From Nephrocerus scutellatus (lineage: Eukaryota; Arthropoda; Insecta; Diptera; Pipunculidae), in contig OX352765.1 of the NCBI GenBank assembly GCA_947095585.1, positions 18,846,444 to 18,910,443 of the forward strand: 64,000 nucleotides of DNA, written 5' to 3'. The position numbers and the translations under genes are program-made. Positions 34,221 through 44,515 of this stretch are shown here, one piece after another. Within the stretch, counting starts at the first letter, position 1; each line of letters starts with the position of its first letter. The notes beneath the pieces were generated by a model. It had not been told where the DNA came from, did not search any database, and worked only from the letters and a program-made list of their open reading frames with translations.

Positions 34221-34530
34221 GATAGAGATAGAGATAGAGATAGAGATAGAGATAGAGATAGAGATAGAGATAGAGATAGAGATAGAGATAGAGATAGAGA
34301 TAGAGATAGAGATAGAGATAGAGATAGAGATAGAGATAGAGATAGAGATAGAGATAGAGATAGAGATAGAGATAGAGATAGAGATAGAGATAGAGATAGA
34401 GATAGAGATAGAGATAGAGATAGAGACAGAGATAGAGATAGAGATAGAATAGAGATAGAAAAACAGATTCAGATACGAATGCAGACAGAGGTACAGCTAC
34501 AGATGATACAGATAGACCTGAAGATACAGA
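34221..34530 (+). repeat. GAGATA hexamer array with GATACA edge
   Basis: About 38 copies of GATAGA/GAGATA (34221-34448) with one GAGACA variant, followed by degenerate GATACA, GATACG and GAAGATACA units to about 34530. Each unit contains AGATAG, also a WGATAR match. The degenerate right edge resembles the left edge of the array at 32100, suggesting one ancestral array. Confidence 0.93.
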
Positions 34531-37400
34531 TACAGTTACTTCTACAAACAAACTAATCCTAAAACTTTGCTCTACAAATCTGATGCGATGCTCTTGCCAG
34601 GGAATTCCATTGTCAGCTGTTGCTGCAGTTGTATTTGTACCACTTGAGTGGTGGGAACTGTGGTAGCGAAAGCTAAATGTTATGTATTTGCCAGCGACTT
34701 CTTTTGTAGCGTCATGTGTTTGTAACAGACTGAAACAACGTTTCTGTTCCTGCCTATGTAATTGCGATATTTTAAATATTCGACAACGTTTATGACGTTG
34801 CCGTGTCGACGTTGTGGCAGTATTACATTGTACTCACATTGCTCTCCCGCGGCGGCCATTATCGATAGGAAAACTGTCTTCCTACATCGCTGTTCGTTCG
34901 CATAATTACATGCCACACAATTCGCGAATGTATACTCGTATTACGCGCGTAACAAAACACTTGATCCGCTTGCAACGCCTCCGATGACGCGTTTGGTCGG
35001 TGCACGATCGTAAGTGAGTTTTTAATAGCCATCAGGGAAATGGTGCTGCAACAACAAACGTACACGAGGCAAAAACCATTGTATGAACGTTCGTACATTC
35101 TTTGGTAATTTCAGCGAAATTGGTGGGATATTTCAAGATTGATAACAGATGACAACACTGCGCATTGTTGTGTTTCTTAATTGTCGTTTTGCTTATGAAG
35201 TGTTGTAACAATATAAAGCAAACATCCGGAAGTTGATGCAATGCGGGAAGTAATAAAGAGTGGTGAGCGGGGTAAGTGTTGTTATTAACAAACTGTATTT
35301 CATAATGTTAACTTAATCGGTTTGGTAGCGAAAAAGGTAATTGCAGATGTTTTTCGTTTTCTTGGATTACCCCAAGCAAGTCACGTTAGGCCCGTTTTGT
35401 TTATCGAAAAAGAATTCAACCTTTTGCAAATGATATGTCTGTGAGTCATTTGGACCAACCATGTTGGTTGTATTTGATGTCATGTCATGTCATCTAAGAA
35501 TGCGGCCAATGAAGTTTAGACAGCTAAGTCTTGGCAGAAAATCCCTTAGCGAAATGCAGACATCAAGACATGCCCAGTTGCTTTCCAGTCAGCAAAAGGT
35601 ACCATGGCCTTGGATGTTTGCCCTTTGCCGACCATTTCGTTGTTCTGTTCTCTCTTTTGTATTCATGACATTCTTGGCCAGTTCCAATACAAAAATCGTT
35701 TCTCCCATTCCATTACAGTACAACTTGGCACCATAATTGAAGGACCTTAACCCTACTTATGTTATATGAAGTTTTTCCAGCCGGACTAATGCATGTCGTC
35801 ATAATCTCGTTGACGTTATTGTCGCCGTCAGGCACTGTGTAAATAAATACGAAACGCGTACATGTCATGCTTTTCGAATGCTTCGTGTCTAATTATTGTT
35901 TTTGTTACGATTTGGTTTCGCTTCTCTCGTACGTTCGCCTGTCCATCGAAGCCAAGTTTATTGACAAACAACAAGAACCTTTAGCAGAACACAACAAACC
36001 ATACAGAGAAAATTCTAAACAGCAAGCGTCACGCTTCATTTATTTCGTGGAAGCGATGGTGGTGCGGTCAGGCTAGATGGAGGAAATAATTTTGCTTGAG
36101 CGTCTCAATTGCACTATTGTTGTTGTTGTTTTTATTGGCTGATACATATTATGAATTGTAGTCGTTGCCTCGTCCTCAAACCCACAGAGTGTCCGAGCAA
36201 GAAGAAATGGCATTCGATGATAATATTCTGACGCCGATTGGACAATTCAGCAAGTCAGCAAATTGAAAGCAAGCAACACAACAAGCACCAACAACAATAT
36301 GAGTCTCGTCCATCGTCATTCAAAAGCCAATAGACCAGAAGAAGTTTACTTGGCCTTGGACTCATGTCCCGTCATAGCAGTCGTCGTCGTCGTCTTCGTC
36401 GCGCCTCCGCACACCAGCACGAGACCAATTGCCATTGAAGGTGCCCCTCGTATATAGGAAGTAGTAGTAGACAGTACCTATATTTTCAGTTCAGTATATA
36501 CATGGCAATGCTCTCTGCCTCTGTGTCTGGCATCGCTGTCGCCGATAGCGTTCACAGCATGAACTGCACGTCTGCAGAATTTGCCTCATTTGCCCCGGAG
36601 TCGACGATGATATTTGCCGTGGAATTATTAGAATTATTACGACAGACCACGAGCGTACCGCAAACTCAGCAACAAGCATTGTCGCCGCCTGAGAAGCATA
36701 CAACCGCTCGGGTAATGCTGTTAACGCTGTTCGCACTGGAGAGGAAACAAAACGCATCGAGCGTCACATGCAGATCACAGATCGTTGTCAAAGGAACAAG
36801 TTCATTTGTTCTAGAAATAGGGGGCACAGCATGTTGCCGCAGGCACCTATGCTTTTTTCACTTAACATTATTTCGCAGTATGTGGGGGAAAGGCTTAATG
36901 CATTCATGCGCGATGAAGCCACCTGGTTTCTTCCGAGAAATTCGATTAAAGGAATGACGTTCTTTGCCGTGTTTCTTGTGTGGTAACATTTTTTCTAATA
37001 ATTAAATATAGGTTGAGCTGTCTTAAAAATTTAGTAATGCGGGTCATAAAGAAGACGTAGGAATCTGTGTCTGTCATGTTTTTAACTTTACTCGTAAATG
37101 GGTACATACTTTTGTTTGTTGGATATGACACCATGAGTTGAGAAAAGTTCAAAAAAAGTTTCTTTGTAGTTATTATTTTATTATTGCGACTGATCAACAA
37201 CTATCCATATGTCCACTTAACTATCATAAGCTATACCTATTAATCCTTACAAATTCAAAATATATTACAAAATAAAATTTTTTGACTTAGTATCTAAACT
37301 ACATCATAATTTCATAATTCTAAATTCCAATTTCATTATAGTTACATATTCGAAAATGTACTTAATTATTTAGTGTTTAGTAATTTTTAAGTTATTATAT
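34531..37400. other. No gene recognised
   Basis: Mostly unique-looking DNA of moderate AT content. It includes GTT repeats near 36117-36131 and GTC repeats near 36380-36402. A 151-aa frame (36502-36957) is the longest non-repeat frame in the window. It shows no recognisable domain and begins just after a TATATAGG sequence (36450s), which is too weak to call a promoter. Confidence 0.45.
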
Positions 37401-37645
37401 TTGTTCCAGTATGTAAGCCTCCCTCAATGTTCTAAATGTTGTTGGCTATTCTTTCCCACGTAGACTAATTTTTGTTTTGTCATCTCTCCAACGTTTAAGT
37501 TTTTCTTCCCATTCTTCTTGTTTCATTCCAATCCATTGTATTACTTTCAGGGTTTGATTGATTGTCTTTCATTCTAGCCACATGACGCCTTCAGGCGCCA
37601 TCGATTGTCTTTCATTCTAGCCACAAGACCAGCCCAATTCCAGTT
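37400..37645 (-). mobile_element. LINE ORF2 C-terminal fragment
   Basis: The minus strand gives WAGLVARMKDNRW, then KQEEWEEKLKRWRDD and TFRTLREAYILEQ, matching the conserved W-GH-AR-DNRW...RWRDD...EAYI pattern at the C terminus of RTE/CRE-like insect ORF2 proteins. A word of about 27 bp, ATTGTCTTTCATTCTAGCCA plus flanks, is duplicated at about 37560-37580 and 37605-37625. The element is fragmentary. Confidence 0.6.
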
Positions 37646-37674
37646 TTTATGTTTTTCCTTGGTGACTGCATCTG

Positions 37675-37905
37675 AGAAATTTGTCATATTTCGAATTTAT
37701 TCATTCATTCACTGGTGTACCTCAAGGTTCCATCCTCGGTCCTCTATTGTTTTTGATTTATATCAACTCAATATTTTCTCTTGATACACATGGGGAATTA
37801 ATAGCTTTCGTAGTTGATACAGTGGTTTTGCATTCTATTGCAAATTATCTACAGGTTGAGGAGGATATTTTGCATGGCCAATATTTCGTAAATGTTTAGT
37901 GGTAA
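37675..37905 (+). pseudogene. LINE reverse transcriptase fragment
   Basis: The frame reads FTGVPQGSILGPLLFLIYIN then ELIAFVVDTVVLHSIANYLQ. The GVPQGSxLGPLLFxIYIN block is RT motif 5. The following catalytic box has decayed from the expected xADD to VVD, so this copy cannot be active. It runs to a stop at 37897-37899. It lies next to an oppositely oriented LINE tail at 37400-37645, so two elements are juxtaposed. Confidence 0.82.
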
Positions 37906-38426
37906 ATTCAAATTATTGTTCTTGGTTTCACCAAAGATTATTTACCAACAAATGATTTAATATTTCACGGCTAAAATTGTAATGGACGTGATTGTAACAA
38001 GCAGAATTGTGTAGAAATTGTTATTGTACCCGGAATTTTAAATAGAGGAAGTGTCTCCTCAAATATGGCCCAGCCTTAACTTTTTTGCAGAAAGAAAGAG
38101 TTCGTATAGCCACAGTAGCACTCTTCTTCCGTAAATAGGCCATCGTTAACAAATAGGGTATTCAACCCCATATCATGCATTGGCTTTATATTTCGGTAAT
38201 AAGACCTAGACTTATGTTCTGTGTGGTGGTCTCGTGGACTGCCTTAGACAAAGTAATAAATCCGGTCAAACTAAGAAAATTCCAAGATTGCCTAATAGTA
38301 TGCCTAATAGTATGCAACGTTAAATGTAGGTCATTCATTCATCATTCATAAGCGGATAAGGATTCAGTCATAAGCGATTTCTGAAATAGACTGAAAAAAC
38401 CATATTTTACTTTGCAAAGGTTTAGG

Positions 38427-38695
38427 CTTAAAAAAAATCGATAGTGATGCGTAGATTGAGTATTTTTTCAGTTTTCTTAGGGGTGGTCACCCCTATGAAT
38501 GAAAAAATTACGCCTTCGCAAGCCGAGCGCTAACCAATTGTTCTAAAACAAGTCCCATCAAATTTTGACTTGTAGAAGCCGAGATATACGAAACGACAAA
38601 CAAACGTACAACCGTACAAATGTACACACGTTCGCTGAAAAAATTTTCATGTCCTCTGAATATAAGATTCGGCATTCGGGCTCGCAATTAAAAAG
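38427..38695 (+). repeat. Dispersed ~280-bp repeat, copy 2
   Basis: Second copy of the family at 3125-3410, in the same orientation and collinear throughout. It shares CCCCTATGAATGAAAAAATT, GAGCGCTAACCAATTGTT, GACAAACAAACGTACAA and TTCGCTGAAAAA. It is non-coding. Confidence 0.75.
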
Positions 38696-38819
38696 CCGAT
38701 CCCTTTGTTTCTCCTTTAAAGCCAAAGATATTTCTGTCTTGTCTCTCAATTAGCTTTTCTCCATATACATCTTGGTAGTAAATTTTTATAAGTATTCTTA
38801 GTAGGTAAACAAGAATGGA

Positions 38820-39060
38820 GTAATTACTTGGAGGATATGAAAGATGAATTAGATTTCAGTTTAACAAAAGAGAGGATAGCTTTTTCCCTGGAGGCCAAGT
38901 TTTTTTTATTATTAATTCTCCATTTATGAAAAAAGCTTTTTCCCTGGAGGCCAAGTTTTTTTTTTATTATATCTCCATTTATGAAAAAAAGGAGAAAAAA
39001 ATGCGGCCCTAAATAACTGCCTTGAGGCACTTAACGTATTTCCATCAATTTTACACTTTA
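38820..39060 (-). mobile_element. LINE RT fragment with internal 56-bp tandem duplication
   Basis: The minus strand reads PQGSYLGPHFFLLFFINGD (about 39035-38975), RT motif 5. The segment TTTTTCCCTGGAGGCCAAG with its T-rich flank is present twice, at 38881 and 38937 (offset 56 bp). No catalytic xADD box is visible. It is a short dead fragment. Confidence 0.65.
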
Positions 39061-41110
39061 TTTACGAAAAATTAGATTTATGCTTAAATAACGATTAACA
39101 CAAACTGCTTGTTATACCGCATTCCATCCCCTAGCAAGCCAACACATTCTACAACTACGTAATCTTTTTTTATCATTTCCGTTGCTGCTGTTCACATTTT
39201 GTATCAGCCAAAAGTCAAACATAACTCGACAGAGTGTCAGATTCCAAATCGTTTGAAACCCAAGTGACTTGAGCTGCTGATGGGGGGCTATATGCGTTGA
39301 ATCGAGTCCAACCAACGTGTTGATGTGGATGACTGAGGCTGATGACTGTAGCGGCAATTTGGCTTTAACAAGTGTGCCACCCCCTACCTAGTCCCGTCAG
39401 GAGATTATTCCAGTTCTCTGAAGTCGTCGTTACTTTAAAGCTATTATTGTCGAATGCCAACTGTCTGCAGACCACTGATAGTTGTCATCATGGTCAGCGT
39501 CATCAGTCGCCGTCGAGGAAACTTTTACCCTTTGGACGACCCTGCGAAGCGGAATTTATCTGCAGAAAATGGTATCGAGCTGTTGTTGCTGTTGTGACTT
39601 TTGCTGTGACTTTGGTTGGTTTTTTTTTTGTTGTGACTTTTGGGTAAGTCCAAGCGTAACTCACATTGGCCTCCTGTGACCGCTCTCTCGAGGTGAAGCT
39701 ATAGCGTTGCGCCTGATCTCTGATGAACTTTAATGGTTTGTGTGGATTTGTATTCAGCAAGATTATCGTCGGGTGAGTGAGTGAGCGGATTTTCAGCTCG
39801 CAGGACCATTGCTTAGAAAATAAGCAATTAATTTATGGCACACTTTGCATGTTTCTTGACTTTAAGGCTGCCTCTACTGGAGCTGAAACTGGTTCCATTT
39901 CATTTCCAACTCGTCTATCGTCTGTCTATAAATTCCGTCATTCCTTCGTAATTTATGACTTTGTTGCCTAGGAGAATGCACTGCATAGAGATACAGATAA
40001 ATATGTCAAAGGTTAACACAATATTTTAGGAACTTGCAATCGCTGCTGGTGGGTTGGTGGGTCGGTTGTTCGGTTTCCATCGCCTGTCACATTCAGCATG
40101 AAATAAATTTCTTTAATATCTCTCCAATTTTACTCCTTTAACAGTTTGGAGTAATGAGTGCCAAGCGCACAGAGTCGACAAACGTGCTCGTGGGGCTGGG
40201 TAAAAAGGAAATACACTTTTATTGTTTGTGTTGGTGTGGTGATGTGCTGGAGCCAAACACACAGCACAGCAACACCTGAACCACCGGATGATCTCTTCGG
40301 AATTTATTCGTACATCAGCGCAACAGGTTTATAAAGATACAACCTGACTAGATGGTTGGCTTGCGTTCCTGCCACTGACAAATTGCCATTGTAGCACATT
40401 GACAGCGACGCGAGTAAGCAATTTTTGCAATTTCATTTTAATTACACGAATAATGACTGTCACAGGGTCATTTGCAATACTCGTAATTCAAGAAAAGAAA
40501 AAAAATTTCAAATTTCCACTAGGAGTCTCATTGGAGTATACTGTATGCAGTCCGCCGCGCGTTCACTAACTTTGTGTAGTACCACCGGTCCACCTTAGTG
40601 GAGTAGTTGAGGCATGTGTTGTGCCTTGGTGTAGCTGTGTTCCATCCTCCCTGCACTCGGACATGTGCACATATGCCACTTGCAGTTGAAAATGTTTTAT
40701 TAATTGTACATTCTATAATTTGTTTCATTTGGTTTTTCTCAAATTTGCCGATGTTTCAGTTGTTGCAGAAAATGCCAGAGCTATGTACATTGAAGCATTT
40801 ATCATGCGAGTGTTATGTGTCATGACACTTGTACTTTGTTGTTTGGCGATTTCTTTGGAACTTTCGTCCAAGTATTCTCGAACAAATTGTAGAAAAACAA
40901 AAAACAAATTTTCTGTACACATTTTTTTTAGCAGTCCCGAGTTCAACTGCGAAAGCTTTGAAATAAAAGCTTGATAGAGATCTACTGAGGATGTTCTTCG
41001 ACATACTAAGATCTTAACATACCAATACGCAGTCCCTTTCTTAGTAATCGATTACCTAGATGCACCACTTACTTAAAGCGAAGTTCAGAAAGCGATTATG
41101 AACTCAAAAA
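39061..41110. other. No gene recognised
   Basis: Unique-looking AT-rich DNA. Open frames of 62-91 aa have no recognisable content. There are short T and GTTGTT runs only. Confidence 0.45.
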
Positions 41111-41114
41111 GAAA

Positions 41115-42175
41115 AGAAAAATTAACCATAAACCAATTAAGTTCTATAAAAACTATACAACTGATTTTGTAATTTTGTAATAGAACCTACAGCGGAATTT
41201 AATAGAATATTCGAAACCGCACCAAAACCACCAAACTTTAGAAAATCGATTATATTCCCGCTACATAAAAAGGTGACTATGATAACCCATGCAACTACAG
41301 AGGCATATATCATTCTTAAAAACATCAGTAAAATTATTTGGAGCATTGTTCTACAACAAACTAAACTAACACAATCAACCTCCCAATAAAGTTATACACG
41401 AATTTCAGGCCGGTTTTAGGGAAGACAACCTCAGCACTTGTTAACATAGCTCAGGATGCAGTATTCTATAAGCTCTACAGAATCGGAGTCTCGAGCAAAA
41501 TTATAAATTTTCTGAAAGCTATTTTCGAGAATAATGTAGCAATGGTCTGGGACGGAAACAGAGTATCAAAAGCTTTTGCGACAACTATGTGGGGCAAACA
41601 AGAGCGCACTTAGGATACATCTATCCTAATGATAAGAGGGGTTACTGTACATATACGGCTGTCCTGTTCCTGTGCTACTGCCTTTACTTAGAGACTGTAC
41701 TACATTGTAAAAGTAATGGGAATGGAGCAAGAAAGGCTACCGAAGATAATCCAATCAAATTTTAACAAGAGAATGTCTTGTGCAAGAATGAGAAAAATTA
41801 GCGAAAAACTGGGGACTCAAATTCAGCGTTTTGCATAATGAGGTCATCAGAACATCACATCACAACTCTATACTGAAAAGAGCAACCTTCTTTACGACTC
41901 ATATAATTATGAAGCCCAGTTATCCCAGTACAGAATGTCATACAGTAAAATAAGGTACAATCTCTGTCGATATGCCGCAGGGCAGTATTTTGGGACCAAT
42001 ACTTTACATTAGGAATGTAACAGCAATAAATGAATGATATTTAGCCGCTGTTGCAAATGACACTGCAATTATGGCGACTGAAAGTGTCGTCGCAGTGCGT
42101 CTAGCAAACTTTAGAGGATGACTATACGGTTTGTGAATGGACGAAGCATTGGCGAATCAAACTTAAAGTAGGCAT
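41115..42175 (+). pseudogene. LINE reverse transcriptase relic(s)
   Basis: Collinear RT words in mixed frames. About 41190-41350 gives FRKSIIFPLHKKGDYDNPCN and then a YRGISF-like NYRGI and KLFGALFYNKL (RT fingers). About 41400-41600 gives QAGF, SALVNIAQ, ALFYKLY-like AVFYKLYRIGVSSKIINFLK and RVSKAF. 41975-42085 gives VDMPQGSILGPILY, then ANDTAIMATESVVA, where the expected FADD is now AND. Stops and deletions are numerous, and 41640-41920 between the blocks is unreadable. The two ends could come from two different elements. Confidence 0.75.
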
Positions 42176-42473
42176 TATTCACACGCATCGATTAACCAAT
42201 CAATCAAAATTAAAATCAAATGATGCGCTTCTTGTGTTCCAATGTATATGCTGACCGTCACACCTGGCGCTACACTACCATAATATGTACAAGTAATATA
42301 AGATATGCTAGAGATTTTCATTCTATCTTTATTACGTCATCCGACAACAATATAAAAAAATGTATCCAACAGTTGTGTGTTTTGGCATATAAAGTTATTA
42401 GCTTTAATTTATAAGATTTATATTTTTTTGGAATTACATAGGTAATTATAAAACAGCTAGGCTATCACAACAT

Positions 42474-44235
42474 CTAGGTTTCGTAGCCTCTATCTATAGC
42501 AGTTATTTTGTTGTTAGTATCCACAAAATCTTGAATGTCACCAGAGTAGGAACGCTCGTTGCATTCCGCAACAATATGGTGGATGGTTTGTCGTTGGGCT
42601 CCGCAGTCGCAAGCTGAAGAACTGACGCTTCCCCATCGGAACAAAGTCTGTACATTTTCCATGAGGTTGCGAGAAAGGTCGAACCAAAAGCGTTGGCATG
42701 ATGGGTTCGAGACGGTAATGGGGTCAGGATGCATAGACGATGCCCATTCCGATATCCAGGCAGAGTTGGTGTTAAATGCATCATTTGCTAGTTCGTCAGC
42801 GAGCTCTTTGGTTGGGTGACGAGGTTTTAGTCTCTGCTGATGTGACCAGAGGGTAGCAATGTCCTCGTGAATGGGGATTTCGGAGTTAGTCAGCATTTTC
42901 TTGCGCTCCCTTAAAATGGTGTTTAGGCGGCGCAAGTAAGGTGGAGCAATGTTGCTCAGCACAGAAAGCCATCGTGTTAGTGTTGATCTTATAGTGGCGG
43001 ATATGAGTCGCATAGTACTGTTCAGTTGCACGTCCACCTTCTATACATGGGCACTATTCAGCCATACTGGAGCGCAGTATTTCGTTGTAGAATACACAAG
43101 TGCAAGTGTTGCAGTACGAAGTGTTGAGGCACATAAACCCCAGGTCGGTGCAATCAGTTTTTTCAGGATGTTATTGCGCGTTTTGAGTTTGGCAGCCACG
43201 TTTGTTAAGCGCTGCTTGTAAGGGAATCTGTCTAGTGTTACGCCTAGGTATTTTGGGTTTCGCCTGTGGTTAAGTCCGGTGTTGTTAAACTGGAGATTAA
43301 GTCTGAAGTTTGCGATTTGGTTTGTTAGGTGAAAACAGCAGATTTCCGTTTTAGAAATACTGGGACACAGACTCCATTGTCGGAATTATATCTTGAGTTG
43401 CTCCAAGTCTAGAATTAAAGTCACTCTGTGTTCGTTATGTCCTTATCCTGCGTAGCTATTTCCAGATCATCTGCGTATTCAAATTTCTTCGATATGGTCG
43501 CAGGGATATCGCTCATGTACAGGTTGAAAAGCAGATGGGCAAGGACGGAGCCCTGGGGAAGCTTTCTTACCCAGCTTTTCCCATCAATAATGAACACTCG
43601 AAGAAAGCGGTTTGAGAGTAGGTATGTTGTTTATAAGGCAGGGAACTACTTTAAATAAGCTTAAATATGAGTCCCTCCTTGCCTGACTTCTCGCAACAAT
43701 TTGTGTTGGGCATGCATATTTTTGCACACAAATGGAGGGACCTACAATTTAATGCCGGATCCGAACGGCGAATTGAGAAGCTTTCAGTGACAAGTTATTA
43801 CTCTCGGACGTTTGTCAAACTTTCGCGAGAGGTGGGACACCGTGAAAAATACTTTGGTGTTACTGGGATTCGAACCATGAACCCCCTGCTCAGCAGTCCA
43901 TGCTCCTATCCACTGACTAACGGCGCCCACACAAACAGTATCATATGCTGCAGTTAATTCGACAAAAGCAACATATGTTTTCAGCTCCCTTTTAAAGCCT
44001 GCCTCAATGTGTGTCGTCAAGGATAACAATTGTTCAGTGCGATTTCTATCCGCACAGTGCGATTTCTATCCACACGAAAACCAAATCGAAGGGTATGATT
44101 TCATTACTGGCAGGATTTATCCGTTTGTGGATAAGGCATTCGAGGAGTTTGTAGCAAGTGCTCAGAAGCTCAGACATCAAATTGCCCGCGAAGCAATGCA
44201 GACTAAATGTTTTGTCCAAAAAATTTGAGGAGACG
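42474..44235 (-). pseudogene. Jockey/CR1-group LINE ORF2, interrupted by a SINE
   Basis: Minus-strand order: CYKLLECLIHKRINP (about 44185-44140), then EQLLSLTTHIEAGFKRELKT and YVAFVELTAAYDTV (44030-43945, first catalytic Asp). A tRNA-derived SINE then occupies 43936-43675. The protein resumes with FKVVPCLINNI (about 43660) and continues to QGSVLAHLLFNLYMSDIPAT (about 43535) and FEYADDLEIATQD (catalytic YADD intact). NPKYLGVTLDRFPYKQRL follows (about 43240). A clean 187-codon frame (43037-42474) has MRLISATIRSTLTRWLSVLS and a CDCG...H...C motif before its stop. Frameshifts and the insertion make it inactive. Confidence 0.9.
43675..43936 (-). mobile_element. tRNA-derived SINE, copy 3 (best preserved)
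   Basis: On the minus strand it begins GTGGGCGCCGTTAGTCAGTG (A-box region, head at about 43936). The perfect B box GGTTCGAATCC follows about 57 nt later (43876-43866). The body then runs ACGGTGTCCCACCTCTCGCG, AACTTGTCACTGAAAGCTTC, TCAATTCGCCGTTCGGATCC, GGCATTAAATTGTAGGTCCC and CCATTTGTGTGCAAAAATAT. It is inserted in the RT domain of the LINE at 42474-44235, in the same orientation. The tRNA-like head with correctly spaced A and B boxes is why I call the family a tRNA SINE. Confidence 0.9.
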
Positions 44236-44469
44236 GAAGGGTTGATGAGGAAATGCCGATGACAATGCTGCTATTGTAAACATTCTTCCACGATTTTTCA
44301 CTATCCAATTCCTAATCTTAAGAACTCAGATTAATTTTCAAGAGTCAGCTGCTAGCCGGGCATTAAAAGGAAACGAGGATGAAAAATTGTCGCCATATAA
44401 AAAAAAACATTTATTTGCTTGCAATTCAGTGAGAAATGTTAGTGTTGTGCACTTTTAAAAATATGCCAC

Positions 44470-44515
44470 TGATGATGATGATGATGATGATGGTGATGAT
44501 GACGACACGACGACC
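44470..44515 (+). repeat. (GAT)n microsatellite
   Basis: GATGATGATGATGATGATG with a GGT interruption, then GACGAC variants. The Met-rich and His-rich open frames here are repeat by-products. Confidence 0.9.

Noticed and set aside
36502..36957. 151-aa open frame as a host gene, with TATATAGG upstream
   Set aside because: No recognisable domain, overlapping open frames on both strands, and TATA-to-initiator spacing of about 37 bp is too long. Evidence insufficient.
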